Source: Neolewinella aurantiaca (lineage in GTDB: Bacteria; Bacteroidota; Bacteroidia; Chitinophagales; Saprospiraceae). Taken from it: DNA of 64,000 nt. The position numbers were made by a program, and so were the translations under genes. Every line of letters begins with the position of its first letter. The first letter of the stretch is position 1. Below the pieces are notes generated by a model. The model searched no databases and was not told the DNA's origin. It saw only the letters and a list, made by a program, of their open reading frames with translations. The stretch spans positions 62,001 through 126,000 of the forward strand of contig NZ_VOXD01000017.1 of assembly GCF_008014675.1 (NCBI RefSeq). Direction: 5' to 3'. Below are positions 8,157-17,570 of the stretch, piece by piece.

Positions 8157-9743
8157 CTACAACTCACTGGTAGAATGAAACTCAACCTCCGGGTGATTGT
8201 CCTTCGCCATCTGCAGGGTCCAGGCTGAATCAGCGAGATATACCAGGCGGCCTTCCTTATCGTGGCCGATGTGTTGGCGGCGGCGTTCCTCAAAAGCCTT
8301 TAGGGCGGCTTCATCCTCGCAGGTTACCCAAAGCGCTTTGTGCAGGTTGATGGGCTCGTACTGAACGGTAGCACCGTATTCATGCTCCAGACGGTATTGG
8401 ATCACGTCGAACTGGAGTGCTCCGACGCAGCCGATGATCTGGGCGTTGTCTACCGTGCGGGTAAAGAGCTGGGCGACGCCTTCGTCCATCAACTGATCGA
8501 TGCCTTTAGCCAATTGTTTAGACTTTAACGGGTCGCCGTTGTACACCCGGCGAAACTGCTCGGGGCTGAAACTCGGGATGCCTTTGAAGTGCAACTCTTC
8601 GCCTTCGGTGAGCGTATCGCCGATCTTGAAGTTACCGGAATCGTAAAGGCCCACTACGTCGCCCGCAAACGCTTCGTCTACAATTTCTTTTTTGGCGGCC
8701 ATGAAGCTGGTTGGGTTGGCAAACTTCATCTTGCGCCCCTGGCGCACGTGCAGGTAGTTGGTGTTGCGTTCAAATGTACCGGAGCAAATCCGGAGGAAAG
8801 CGATCCGGTCACGGTGTCGCGGATCCATATTGGCGTGGATTTTGAAGACGAAGCCCGAAAACTTGTCTTCATTGGGCAATACCTGACGTTCTTCAGTTGG
8901 TCGGGGGCGCGGCTCAGGCGCGATCTGCACAAAGCAATCAAGCAATTCTTTCACGCCGAAGTTATTGACGGCGGAGCCGAAAAAGACCGGGCTGATTGTT
9001 TGGTCGAGGTATTCTTCCCGCTTGAACTCAGGATACACCTCGTTGATCATATCCACTTCTTCCCGCAGTTCGTTGGCGGCGTCTTCACCGACGAGTTTAT
9101 CCAGTTCCGGGTCATCGAGATCATCGAATTCGATGGTTTCTTCGGGGCGCCCCTGTTTGTTGTCGGGCCGGAAAAGGACGAGGCGTTGCTCGAAGATATT
9201 GTACACTCCTTTGAAGCGTTCGCCCATACCGATTGGCCAGCTCAGGGGCGTGCAGGGCAATAAAAGCTTCTGTTCGACCTCATCGAGCAGGTCGAATGCT
9301 TCCTTACCAGGCCGGTCCATTTTATTGATAAAAACGATAACCGGAGTTTTTCGCATCCGGCAAACTTCAACAAGTTTTTCGGTTTGTTCCTCCACACCTT
9401 TAGCCACGTCAATCACCACGATAACGGAATCGACCGCAGTGAGGGTCCGGTAGGTATCTTCGGCAAAATCTTTGTGCCCCGGAGTATCCAGAATGTTGAT
9501 TTTCTTCTCGGCGTAGTCGAAAGCCATCACGGAAGTAGCCACCGAGATTCCCCGCTGACGCTCGATCTCCATAAAATCGGAGGTGGTGCTTTTCTTGACT
9601 TTATTGCTCTTCACCGCGCCGGCTTCCTGAATTGCTCCACCAAAAAGCAGGAGTTTTTCGGTCAGGGTGGTCTTACCTGCATCCGGGTGAGCGACGATGC
9701 CGAACGTACGGCGGCGGGCTATTTCTTGTTTCTGATTACTCAT
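8157..9743 (-). CDS. prfC: Peptide chain release factor 3
   Basis: A 528-residue translational GTPase that recycles RF1/RF2 from the ribosome after peptide release. It shows the G1 P-loop ([10 protein letters not shown]), the switch I region, G3 (DTPGHKDF), G4 (NKMDR), and domains II and III with the RF3-typical GVLQFDV-like segment ([17 protein letters not shown]). The length matches the family. It starts at ATG 9743, and a TATCTTCG sequence about 10 bp upstream resembles the Bacteroidota -7 element. A single-gene unit. Confidence 0.96.
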   Translation of the reverse strand: MSNQKQEIARRRTFGIVAHPDAGKTTLTEKLLLFGGAIQEAGAVKSNKVKKSTTSDFMEIERQRGISVATSVMAFDYAEKKINILDTPGHKDFAEDTYRTLTAVDSVIVVIDVAKGVEEQTEKLVEVCRMRKTPVIVFINKMDRPGKEAFDLLDEVEQKLLLPCTPLSWPIGMGERFKGVYNIFEQRLVLFRPDNKQGRPEETIEFDDLDDPELDKLVGEDAANELREEVDMINEVYPEFKREEYLDQTISPVFFGSAVNNFGVKELLDCFVQIAPEPRPRPTEERQVLPNEDKFSGFVFKIHANMDPRHRDRIAFLRICSGTFERNTNYLHVRQGRKMKFANPTSFMAAKKEIVDEAFAGDVVGLYDSGNFKIGDTLTEGEELHFKGIPSFSPEQFRRVYNGDPLKSKQLAKGIDQLMDEGVAQLFTRTVDNAQIIGCVGALQFDVIQYRLEHEYGATVQYEPINLHKALWVTCEDEAALKAFEERRRQHIGHDKEGRLVYLADSAWTLQMAKDNHPEVEFHSTSEL

Positions 9744-9899
9744 AAGCGGATGCGAAGATAAGTTAAGTACTTAAGCAGTCGTATAATCAGGCACCCAAAT
9801 AGTCTTCCGGCACGACATTTTTGGGCGCAGCCGCTGGTGCAATATCGGTTGAGAGGCAAAGCTCCGGCATATTTTCAGCGCAGCCAGGTCCAGAAACCG

Positions 9900-9930
9900 T
9901 TTGATCATATTTACGCACTCCTTATATTTG
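9900..9930 (+). promoter_or_regulatory. Bacteroidota-type promoter of tRNA-Thr
   Basis: TTTG at 9900-9903 and TATATTTG at 9923-9930 are separated by exactly 19 bp, matching the primary sigma consensus TTTG-N19-TAnnTTTG. Transcription would start a few bases before the tRNA. Confidence 0.85.
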
Positions 9931-9944
9931 TACCGTACATATCA

Positions 9945-10017
9945 GCCGTCCTAGCTCAGTTGGTAGAGCAATTCATTCGTAATGAATAGGTCGTCGGTTC
10001 GAGTCCGATGGACGGCT
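9945..10017 (+). tRNA. tRNA-Thr (CGT anticodon)
   Basis: A 73-nt cloverleaf: acceptor GCCGTCC/GGACGGC, D-arm with AGTTGGTAGA, anticodon stem ATTCA/TGAAT with loop TTCGTAA giving anticodon CGT (reads ACG, Thr), and T-arm GTCGG-TTCGAGT-CCGAT. CCA is not encoded. It stands alone with its own promoter and terminator. Confidence 0.97.
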
Positions 10018-10027
10018 CAGAAATAAT

Positions 10028-10066
10028 AACCCCCACTCGACCGAAGTTGAGTGGGGGTTGTTTTTT
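10028..10066 (+). terminator. Rho-independent terminator of tRNA-Thr
   Basis: A perfect hairpin, AACCCCCACTC with its complement, around a ten-base loop, followed by a T-rich run to 10066. It lies 11 bp after the tRNA and could also end the opposing transcript from 10106-10657. Confidence 0.92.
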
Positions 10067-10105
10067 GTCCTGACAAATCAGGACCAGGCAGTTCGCTTGT
10101 GCAGC

Positions 10106-10657
10106 TTAGCTTTTGCTCCAGGCAAACTTCTGGAACGGCTCATCCACCGGGGTTTCGGCGAGGTGGTTCACATAGTTGCTGATTACTTTCTGAGAGAGGC
10201 CCAGAATGATTTCCAGAAGCTGTCTCTCTTCGTAACCCACCGCGAAGAATGCTTCTTTTTCCGCTGGTGTCAGGTGGCCACGACTTCTGACAATCGCCAG
10301 GGTTGTGTCGTGCAGTACCTGCAGCTTCTCCGAAGGCAACGCCGTTCCGTTTCTTAAAGCTTCGGTAATTGCTCCGTCTACCTTCATCATGTGAGCGATG
10401 GCCGTGTGGGCCGGTACACAGTAATGACATTCGTGCTCTACATTGATTGTTTGCCACACCACGGTGAGTTCATCTTTATCGAAAGAGGAGTCCGCAAAGA
10501 GGCCATGCAGACTTTTGTACGCAGCGAGCAAGCCCGGCGCACCAGCCAGTACCGCGTGCAGGTTAGGAATGTAACCAAATGCCTTTTGTGAGGCTTCGAG
10601 TTGAGCTTTGCTTTCTTCCGGAGCAGTTGCGACGGTGTGAACGGTCAGATTATTCAT
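10106..10657 (-). CDS. Carboxymuconolactone decarboxylase (AhpD-like) family protein
   Basis: A 183-residue helical protein with the AhpD-type signature EHECHYCVPAHT: redox-active CHYC followed by a histidine four residues later. Members such as AhpD use this CxxC in alkylhydroperoxide reduction; others are decarboxylases or uncharacterised. The CxxC favours a thiol redox role. It follows the AraC regulator gene (132 bp gap, same strand) and sits at the edge of the redox island, which suggests it is a target of that regulator. Confidence 0.85.
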   Translation of the reverse strand: MNNLTVHTVATAPEESKAQLEASQKAFGYIPNLHAVLAGAPGLLAAYKSLHGLFADSSFDKDELTVVWQTINVEHECHYCVPAHTAIAHMMKVDGAITEALRNGTALPSEKLQVLHDTTLAIVRSRGHLTPAEKEAFFAVGYEERQLLEIILGLSQKVISNYVNHLAETPVDEPFQKFAWSKS

Positions 10658-10789
10658 TGTTCTAAGTTTTCAGATTTAAAAATCGGATCAAAAACTCTGG
10701 GCTTTTGGTCCTTTTTGTTTCTGAAGCAAAGGTCGGGGCAACGAAAAAGTCCGGAATGGAGAAAGAGGTCAACTATATGGAGACTTGGT

Positions 10790-11632
10790 TCAGGCGAGGT
10801 GATTTGAACGAAAAGTACTGGGAGGAACACCCTCGTGCTTCGTGAAAATACGGGTGAAGTACAGCGGGTCATTAAACCCTACCTCGTAGGCGATATCACT
10901 GACGGCCAGATCAGACACCATCAGCAGGCTTTTTGCCTTTTTCAATTTCTCCCCGTTGATGTAGCTAGCCGGGCTGTCGTTGAATTGCTTTTTGAATTCC
11001 CGCTTAAAAGAAGACAAGCTCATCCCGCTGAGCTTTGCCAGCTCTGCGGTCGTCAGGTTAGAGTACAGGTGGAGCCCCACCACTTCTTTGAGGCTGGAGG
11101 CCCGCGGAGAGTAAAGGTCTGAGATCAACTCCATAATGGACCCGATGTTTTTCGTCTGCATCAGCAGCAGAATCAGTTCCTTTATCTTCAACTCCAACAG
11201 GTCGTCGTTAACCAACGAAGGGTGTTGGAAGTAAAACTCCAAAGACTCAATGAACCTGGCAATGATCTCGTGGTCGGCAATATGCTTCGTAGGAGCGTTA
11301 CCCTGGTGCCCTTTTATCAGCCCCGGTAATTCATGGATGTACAGTTTTTTGAGAATCTCGGGGTACAGGTGCACGGCGATAACTTCTACCTCCCGCTCAT
11401 CGGTCCGTTTAACAATATCCATAAAGTAGGTATCACATTTAAGCAGTACAGCTTCCCTGCCTTCAACGAGTAGGTTGTCTTTCGAGGAGAGCAGCCTCAC
11501 GCCTACTTCTTTCACGTACAGGAAACAACCTTCGTCCTGAAACACTCTTTCGTGTCTGTACGGAGGCTGAATCACCATCTTTTCAATCAAAACCCTGTCC
11601 TGGTATTTAAAACCCTGCTGCTTCGCACTCAT
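10790..11632 (-). CDS. AraC-family transcriptional regulator
   Basis: A 280-residue regulator. The N-terminal part (about 1-180) looks like a cupin-type sensor of the ExsA-like group with conserved EGREAVLLKCDTYF. The C-terminal part carries two helix-turn-helix motifs (TTAELAKLSGMSLSSFKREF and VSDIAYEVGFNDPLYFTRIF), which define AraC/XylS. It lies between the cupin lipoprotein and the AhpD-like gene, all on the minus strand, and probably controls one or both. No ligand can be named. Confidence 0.9.
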   Translation of the reverse strand: MSAKQQGFKYQDRVLIEKMVIQPPYRHERVFQDEGCFLYVKEVGVRLLSSKDNLLVEGREAVLLKCDTYFMDIVKRTDEREVEVIAVHLYPEILKKLYIHELPGLIKGHQGNAPTKHIADHEIIARFIESLEFYFQHPSLVNDDLLELKIKELILLLMQTKNIGSIMELISDLYSPRASSLKEVVGLHLYSNLTTAELAKLSGMSLSSFKREFKKQFNDSPASYINGEKLKKAKSLLMVSDLAVSDIAYEVGFNDPLYFTRIFTKHEGVPPSTFRSNHLA

Positions 11633-11813
11633 TCGAAAAACTAACTTTTGCCTGTGATCTCACTTTAACAATTATTCATCCAGGGAGGTTACGGGTACAT
11701 GCAAAAAACAGAAACTCCGGCCAATGACAAGGAGGACCAGGTCTGCCCTAATCCTCCTCATCTGTTGGAGCCCGCGCTGTCAAAGGCCTTTGCAAGGCCT
11801 CTCCGGTAAATTG

Positions 11814-12665
11814 TTATTTAGCGGAAGACAGACGAACGGCTCCGTTGGTTCTTACGTAGACAACGGTTTCCTGAGCCGAACCTACCGCAACATCATGAAC
11901 AGACGCTCCCGTAGACGTGAAGTAACCGCCGATATCCAGGACACTCGCCTTGTCTTCGCCGGGTATTGTATAGTCTACCTCTCCTCCAATAACCACGGCA
12001 TGGAAGACGGAGCCACTGGTTTCGACCTTACCGGTAAACCCGGCAGGTAATTTCAGGTACATACCGTACAGATCGTCGCCTTCGGGGTTCCCCCACAGGT
12101 AAGACCGCTTGAGGCCGTCGCCGGAGCCTTCCACATCCGCCCAAACAATGTTGGACTCATCGATATTCAGCGGCCGTTCTCCTTCGTCGAATGCTTCGTC
12201 GGTGGGCTTAACGAGGTAAGGACCGTGATCGATTTCGATGTATGCCATATTCTCAGCGGCGCTCGCCGCCGTAATGTGCGCCTCTCCAGCTGGTTGTGTC
12301 CAGAAAGAACCTGCAGGCATCCACATTTTGGCCGCGTCAGGATCATCGTTGTGGATCAAGCCTTTGATGACGGTGCCGCGGTAGGTAACGTTGTGAATGT
12401 GTGGCGGTGACGAGAAGCCTTCCTTGAACTTGACGAGAAAACCGGTCGCTACTTCAGCACTACGGTCTCCCCAGATGGTTCCGGCCTGCGGACTGGCGTC
12501 GCCACGAGCAGGGTTGAGTGGCGTCCACTCGATTTCGGAGCTAAGTTTTATCCGGTTTGTGGGCTCGACAACCTCTGCGGTGTCGCCTGCATTTGACTTA
12601 ACTACAGCGTCCTCACAACCAGTAAGGAACGCTACAAACAGTATTAAAATAATTAGATGCTTCAT
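11814..12665 (-). CDS. DUF4437-like cupin lipoprotein
   Basis: A 283-residue protein starting at ATG 12665. The open frame extends to 12710, but the inner start begins the lipoprotein signal ([17 protein letters not shown]). Two cupin-like halves follow, the first with [18 protein letters not shown] and [15 protein letters not shown], whose histidines fit a metal-binding cupin. The organisation resembles DUF4437 proteins. It is exported and lipid-anchored. It lies upstream of the AraC gene in the same direction (181 bp gap). Confidence 0.75.
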   Translation of the reverse strand: MKHLIILILFVAFLTGCEDAVVKSNAGDTAEVVEPTNRIKLSSEIEWTPLNPARGDASPQAGTIWGDRSAEVATGFLVKFKEGFSSPPHIHNVTYRGTVIKGLIHNDDPDAAKMWMPAGSFWTQPAGEAHITAASAAENMAYIEIDHGPYLVKPTDEAFDEGERPLNIDESNIVWADVEGSGDGLKRSYLWGNPEGDDLYGMYLKLPAGFTGKVETSGSVFHAVVIGGEVDYTIPGEDKASVLDIGGYFTSTGASVHDVAVGSAQETVVYVRTNGAVRLSSAK

Positions 12666-12782
12666 TATTCTTTGATGTTTTTTTTGACATACTCCCCTCG
12701 GCCACAGCAACAGGTAACCGAGGGAAATACAGAATTAGTGTTTTATTAATTTCGTCAGTACGGGAAAGAGGCTATTCTTTTG

Positions 12783-12870
12783 GGCGCAAACCAGATTGTC
12801 GCTCCCCCCCTCCCAGCCTCCCCACATCGCTACGCTGGGGAGGAGCAATCGCGACAATTTGGTTTGCGCC
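12783..12870 (+). repeat. 88-bp palindromic element, copy 1
   Basis: The end arms GGCGCAAACCAGATTGTCGC (12783-12802) and its complement (12851-12870) match at 19 of 20 positions. An inner pair, CCTCCCCA/TGGGGAGG, makes a nested stem. A second, inverted copy lies at 17341-17430. The element occupies the 341-bp gap 12666-13006 between the cupin lipoprotein and the SDR gene; I see no gene in the rest of that gap. The size and structure suit a REP-type or MITE-like repeat. Confidence 0.85.
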
Positions 12871-13006
12871 TTAGTTGCCTTGGTCATCAAAGGTGAAATT
12901 TTGGCGAGGTGATATTATTATCTGGCGATCCGACAAGTTGAAGGCATAGCCGTAACTACGGCAGAACCTGGCGGCAAAGCCAAATGTCAAAAGCGGCCGC
13001 CAAAAA

Positions 13007-13834
13007 TCACCTGGGGCGGCCGGGGCAACTATAAAATGTGTTCAGCAGCTGATCGGTCACCTGCATGAGTTCATCAATTGTATCCTGATCATATGCGTCC
13101 GGATGTGCACGACTGTAACTACCTCTGTCATTGTCGAAGTAGGCTCCGGTCTTGCTGAGATGCTTATTGTCAGTAACCAGGTCGATCAGAATGTCAGCTC
13201 CTTTATCTGCCGGCGCCCAGTGTTTTCCGTAGGCTTCTTTAACCATCTTCGTATTCAGCAGCGAGCCGGGGTTTACTGCGATGAAAACTATGTCGCCGTA
13301 CTGAGCGGCCATGGCCGAGTTCCAGATGGTGAGCGCCAGCTTACTCTGCGCGTAAGCAGCCTGATCAGCAAGCGCAACGCTGCCCTGCAGGGCAGCTATC
13401 GAAACCGGCGACTGTGCCGCTGAACTCAGACTGATCACCCGCGGGGCATCCGCAGCTTTCAGGGCCGGCAAGAGTTTCCGGGTCAGCAGAACAGGAGCCA
13501 GAAAATTGACCGTGAAGCGGATGTCCAGTCCATTTTCATCACGTGGTGAATCCGCCAGAAGTACACCTGCGTTGTTTATCAGCGCATCGATCTTCGGGTG
13601 ATCGGAGATTACGGCTTCAGCCATTTCTCCGACGGCTTTCAGGTCAGAGAGATCAGCTACGTAGCCACTGATGCTGCCTCCCGCAGATTCCTTGCTCACT
13701 TCAACTTTCACTGCATCCAGCTTCCGAGCATTACGTCCGTGAAGAATAATATTGAAACCTGCTGCAGCCAGTTTCTTAGCGGCCAGCAGGCCAATACCGT
13801 CTGTGCTTCCCGTAATAAAAATAGTCTTTATCAT
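13007..13834 (-). CDS. Short-chain dehydrogenase/reductase
   Basis: A 275-residue Rossmann-fold oxidoreductase with the NAD(P) motif TGSTDGIG near residue 8, structural NNAG, catalytic Ser (SLSSAAQ) and YAQSK as the YxxxK pair. The divergent long SDR form resembles retinol/chlorophyllide-type reductases. Its start lies 12 bp after the luciferase-like gene, so it is the last gene of a three-gene operon (alcohol dehydrogenase, flavoenzyme, SDR). The substrate is unknown. Confidence 0.92.
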   Translation of the reverse strand: MIKTIFITGSTDGIGLLAAKKLAAAGFNIILHGRNARKLDAVKVEVSKESAGGSISGYVADLSDLKAVGEMAEAVISDHPKIDALINNAGVLLADSPRDENGLDIRFTVNFLAPVLLTRKLLPALKAADAPRVISLSSAAQSPVSIAALQGSVALADQAAYAQSKLALTIWNSAMAAQYGDIVFIAVNPGSLLNTKMVKEAYGKHWAPADKGADILIDLVTDNKHLSKTGAYFDNDRGSYSRAHPDAYDQDTIDELMQVTDQLLNTFYSCPGRPR

Positions 13835-13846
13835 AGCTGTTGTTTT

Positions 13847-14806
13847 TTATCTGGCCAGGTGAAACTCAGGCAGTACATACTCCGCCAGTTTCGTCAGTGT
13901 GCGTTCAATACCGTTCGTTTCGAACCGCAAATTGATGGCCAGGTGATTCACTCCTGCTTCTTTCAGCAGTTGTAGAAACTCATTCAAAAAGTGGAGTCCC
14001 GTTCTGAAACCAAGTTGAATTGGCTGTGGCTTGAAGTCGGGATCAGGATGAAGGATAACGTACATTGCCTGCATAAAAGGCTTATCGTGCGTAGCGTACC
14101 GGCTCACCAGATCCCGCCATTCGGTAATGGTATTTTTCTGCATAGCAGGATCCCGCAGGTAGTACATCCAGCCGTCTCCGTTTTCGGCGTTCCAGGCAAG
14201 GTTCTGCCTGCTGTGTCCGGTAATAAGCATGGGTAATTTGTGTCCCGCTGCTTTAGGCAATACATCCACCCGTCCGTTAAGTGCGCCGAAGTTCCTGGTT
14301 TCCAGGGCAGGGAATTCTTCCTGTGCCGCACGTACGTACGCAAAGGCTTCCCGGAACAATTCACCCCGGTTTTCGAAGTTGATTCCCATTGCGGGGTATT
14401 CGTCCGGTCGGTCGCCGGAGGCGACCCCCAGAATCAGCCGCCCACCAGACAGCCGATCAACGGTAGAAGCCGCCTTGGCAACGTGTACCGGATGGTGCAA
14501 CGGAAGTGCGATGCTGGATACGCCCAGCGCAATTTTATCCGTCTGCCCGGCCAGAAACCCCAGGTAGGTGAATGGATCGAATGTTTGCCCCACATCCCCG
14601 AATCCGGGAACGTTCAACGGAATATCTCTCGTCCAAACAGCCTTGAAGCCAAGATCTTCGACCAGTTTAACCCGCTCGAGATGATCGGTCATATCCGGGG
14701 CAGTACCCACGGCGTAATGCTCGATGGGAACCACAACGCCAAGGCTTAGCTCCCCCGGTACGAATACACTGTTGAATCCCTGGTTTATGCTTTCAAATGG
14801 TTTCAT
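13847..14806 (-). CDS. LLM-class (luciferase-like) flavin-dependent oxidoreductase
   Basis: A 319-residue TIM-barrel flavoenzyme of the bacterial luciferase family. Signatures include GFKAVWTRDIPL, IALGVSSIALPLHHPVHVAKAAST, DRLSGGRLILGVASGDRPDEY and PMLITGHSRQN. These enzymes use FMN or F420 to oxidise or reduce small molecules. It sits mid-operon, 76 bp after the alcohol dehydrogenase and 12 bp before the SDR, suggesting related substrates. The exact reaction is not predictable. Confidence 0.9.
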   Translation of the reverse strand: MKPFESINQGFNSVFVPGELSLGVVVPIEHYAVGTAPDMTDHLERVKLVEDLGFKAVWTRDIPLNVPGFGDVGQTFDPFTYLGFLAGQTDKIALGVSSIALPLHHPVHVAKAASTVDRLSGGRLILGVASGDRPDEYPAMGINFENRGELFREAFAYVRAAQEEFPALETRNFGALNGRVDVLPKAAGHKLPMLITGHSRQNLAWNAENGDGWMYYLRDPAMQKNTITEWRDLVSRYATHDKPFMQAMYVILHPDPDFKPQPIQLGFRTGLHFLNEFLQLLKEAGVNHLAINLRFETNGIERTLTKLAEYVLPEFHLAR

Positions 14807-14882
14807 TACCGTAGAAAATTCAATTGCTTAATGGTCGGTTGCAGGATATCCTGCGTAATTACTCTGGTCGTTACTCCTGTAA

Positions 14883-15896
14883 TCAGAAGAGGACAACCGT
14901 CTTCCCAATGGATTTACCTGACTCCTGAAGCCTGTGCGCTTCCCTCAGGTTTTCGGCAGAAAAGCCACGGATGATTTTCGTGGTGGTAGGCTTTAACACC
15001 CCCTCATCGAGCAAGTCTGCCACATGATTGAGAATTTCATGCTGACGGGTGATATCATCGGTACCGAACATTGAACGGGTGTACATAAACTCCCAGGAGA
15101 ACGTGACGCTCTTCGCCTTCAGGCTGTTGAGGTTCAACGGAGTGCTGCTTTCGGTGATGGATACGATGTGCCCCTGCGGCTTGATGATTTCAGCCATCAA
15201 CTCCCAGTATCCCTCCAGGTCAACAAAGTCGAGGATATAATCGACTTCGCTGTGGCCAATCTTCTCCAGCTCCTCTTTCAGGTTATGGTGATTCACCACA
15301 AAGTCGGCCCCCATCTGTTTACACCACTCCGAAGATGATTCGCGCGACGCTGTAGCGATTACCGTCAGGTTGCCGAGTTTTTTGGCCAACTGGGTTGCAA
15401 TCGAGCCCACCCCTCCGGCTCCTGCCAGCACGAGCACTGTTTTGCCTTTATCCTTTACGGGATCTACTTTGATCCGGTCGAAGAGCGATTCGTAGGCAGT
15501 AAGAGCGGTAAGTGGTATTCCTGCAGACTGGGAAATATTCAGGTTTTTCGGCTTGCGCCCGACGATGCGTTCGTCCACCAGTTGGTATTCAGCGTTGCTT
15601 CCGCTGCGGGTAAGATCCCCTGCGTAGTAAACTGAATCACCAACCTCGAACAATGAAGTGTCTCCCCCAACAGCTTCCACAGTACCTACGGCATCCCATC
15701 CAATAATCTTTGGGGTGTCAAGAGCAGCATCTTTTGCCGCCGTTTGCCGAATTTTAAAATCTACAGGGTTGACCGAAACAGCCTGAACTTTCACCAGAAT
15801 ATCTTTTCCGGAAGGACGGGGAGTATCGGTTTCAAATTCGATAAAGCTTTCTTCTTCGGTAATTGGGAGTGAGCGTTTGAATCCTATTGCTTTCAT
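14883..15896 (-). CDS. Zinc-binding alcohol dehydrogenase family protein (MDR, quinone-reductase-like)
   Basis: A 337-residue medium-chain dehydrogenase/reductase from ATG 15896; the open frame upstream to 15992 lacks a plausible start. The N-terminal GroES-like part has VSVNPVDFKIRQ and the Rossmann part has VLVLAGAGGVGSIATQLAK. The classical catalytic zinc cysteines are not obvious, so a NADPH-dependent quinone/enone reductase is likelier than a true alcohol dehydrogenase. It is the first gene of the operon and is divergent from an AraC regulator across a 198-bp gap, the natural site for AraC control. Confidence 0.9.
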   Translation of the reverse strand: MKAIGFKRSLPITEEESFIEFETDTPRPSGKDILVKVQAVSVNPVDFKIRQTAAKDAALDTPKIIGWDAVGTVEAVGGDTSLFEVGDSVYYAGDLTRSGSNAEYQLVDERIVGRKPKNLNISQSAGIPLTALTAYESLFDRIKVDPVKDKGKTVLVLAGAGGVGSIATQLAKKLGNLTVIATASRESSSEWCKQMGADFVVNHHNLKEELEKIGHSEVDYILDFVDLEGYWELMAEIIKPQGHIVSITESSTPLNLNSLKAKSVTFSWEFMYTRSMFGTDDITRQHEILNHVADLLDEGVLKPTTTKIIRGFSAENLREAHRLQESGKSIGKTVVLF

Positions 15897-16094
15897 GGTA
15901 TTTCTTATTTTGTATTTTTCCTGCACGAGACGATTTCCGTACCCGGGCAAGACAAAGATGCAGGGACAAAGCGGCCACAGAACTGTATACAAAAAGGATA
16001 TTAAGGTATATCCGAAGGTTTCCGGGCTAAAAAATCACCAAAAATCGTTTAAACAACCTAGATTAGAGTCTTATTAACATTCAAACCGAGCATA

Positions 16095-16982
16095 ATGCGA
16101 GTCGTACAATCAGATAAACCTTTTGAAATACAAGTTCTCAAACTATCGAAATGGCAGGAGCGCCCCCTGCAGAACAACTTTTTCGAGGTAGTCTATATCG
16201 CTAGTGGCGAGGGGTCTCAGTGCATCAACTACAACTTGTACGATTATAAGGGAGGCAACATTTTCCTGCTCCCTCCGCTTCGCTGCCATTCTTTTACGAT
16301 CGACTCTCCTACCGAGTTTGTTTTCCTGAAATTCACGAAGTCTTTCTTCGTCAGCAACGGAGATCACGGATCGGACCATGAGAAGTGGTTCAGAGAAGCC
16401 TCGTATATTCTTGCCAATTACCAGCAACAGCCGGGGGAAGTCATCAGCAACGAACACGATCGGAGAAACCTTATCGCGCTGATCGACATAATCCGGTACG
16501 AAGCGCAAAACCAAAAGGAAAACGCGACGGAATTGATAAAAAGCCTGATGGTGGGCATGCTGCACATACTCATTCGCAGCATCAAAAAAAACAGTATTGT
16601 GGAGTCCGAGCGGCTGAGTTCCGATAGTCGTCTGAACGAGATGACCGCTTACATTCAGGAAAACCTCGGGTCGGCAGACCGGTTGAAGCTGGAAAACCTG
16701 GCCAAACAGTTTCATCTGTCGGCCACCTATATCAGTGAGTTTTTCCGAAAAAACATGGGTGTTTCGTTGCGGGAGTATATTGCGCGCTCCAGGCTGAAAC
16801 TGGTGGAAATTCGCCTTCTGTATTCGGATTACAAACTGGTGGAAATTGCCGAAGAACTCGGCTTTACGGATGCCAGCCATTTATCGCGCACCTTCAAAAA
16901 ATATTCCGGCCAGACGATACGTGAGTTCAGGCGCAAAGGTGAGTACAACTTATTGAAGGTAGCAAAATGCGAAGTTGCCTAA
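16095..16982 (+). CDS. AraC-family transcriptional regulator
   Basis: A 295-residue regulator: N-terminal cupin sensor (about 1-130, with YKGGNIFLLPPLRCHSFTID), a helical linker, and a C-terminal double helix-turn-helix (LENLAKQFHLSATYISEFFR and LVEIAEELGFTDASHLSRTF). It is transcribed away from the alcohol dehydrogenase/flavoenzyme/SDR operon, which it probably controls. The ligand may be a small electrophile or alcohol handled by those enzymes; that is inference. Confidence 0.9.
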   Translation: MRVVQSDKPFEIQVLKLSKWQERPLQNNFFEVVYIASGEGSQCINYNLYDYKGGNIFLLPPLRCHSFTIDSPTEFVFLKFTKSFFVSNGDHGSDHEKWFREASYILANYQQQPGEVISNEHDRRNLIALIDIIRYEAQNQKENATELIKSLMVGMLHILIRSIKKNSIVESERLSSDSRLNEMTAYIQENLGSADRLKLENLAKQFHLSATYISEFFRKNMGVSLREYIARSRLKLVEIRLLYSDYKLVEIAEELGFTDASHLSRTFKKYSGQTIREFRRKGEYNLLKVAKCEVA

Positions 16983-17062
16983 GCTTCTCTGCGTACCGTT
17001 TCAGGCTTCAGGCCTGCCGTTTTCCATAGGTGTGCCATGCAGTGACTTCTTCCGGATAACGG

Positions 17063-17080
17063 GGCGGGGCCGCAGGGGCA
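17063..17080 (-). repeat. Degenerate copy of the dispersed TGCACCTGCG-NNN-GCGCC repeat
   Basis: The minus strand reads TGCCCCTGCG-gcc-CCGCC, two mismatches from consensus. It lies in the 588-bp gap 16983-17570 after the AraC gene, which also holds the palindromic element and a gene remnant. Confidence 0.5.
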
Positions 17081-17340
17081 GAGCGATGTTTGGAGGAGCA
17101 AAGAGAGAGAAAGAGGTCAATAACCGTATAAATCATTAGTCGATCCGTAATTAGCATAAAAGTGCCGGAGAGAGAAGCTTTCATCTTTGCAACATCAATT
17201 TACCGCAAAGAATAAATCATGGCACGCCTCAGCGACAGGACCGAAATTATGCTCAATCTGTTTGGTCCCCAAAGGAGGAAACCAGATTCAGATCACGCTA
17301 TACCGGAAACGAACCATCCGGGAAGGCCCATCATCTATAG

Positions 17341-17430
17341 GGAGCAAACCAGATTGTCATGATTGCTCCTCCCCAGCGGCAGCGATGTGGGGAGGTTGGG
17401 AGGTCGTTGAGCAACAATCTGGTTTACGCC
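17341..17430 (-). repeat. 90-bp palindromic element, copy 2 (inverted relative to copy 1)
   Basis: The ends GGAGCAAACCAGATTGTCAT and, on the complement, GGCGTAAACCAGATTGTTGC match the arms of the 12783-12870 element. The asymmetric core (CCTCCCCACATCGCT..GCTGGGGAGGAGCAATC on the minus strand) shows the opposite orientation. A smaller degenerate palindrome with the same AAACCAGATT word lies just upstream (about 17249-17290). Confidence 0.85.
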
Positions 17431-17510
17431 TCACCTGTACGGGTGGCACGGACGGCATTGGCCGCGTCGCCGTAGACATGCTTACTGAAAGTGGGCATAT
17501 CTACGAGTAA
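17431..17510 (+). pseudogene. Remnant of a short-chain dehydrogenase N-terminus
   Basis: The reading frame directly after the palindromic element translates as TCTGGTDGIGRVAVDMLTES followed by GHIYE and a stop. GGTDGIGR plus the following helix is the cofactor-binding start of an SDR, but nothing after it is preserved. A small ATG-initiated frame at 17219 (MARLSDRTEI) could be its former start, separated by the palindromic element. It looks like a decayed SDR. Confidence 0.4.
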
Positions 17511-17570
17511 TTTCAGGCAACTGAATTAGCGACTTAAGCGATTTTGCCACCTTATGAAATCTTGCATCGT

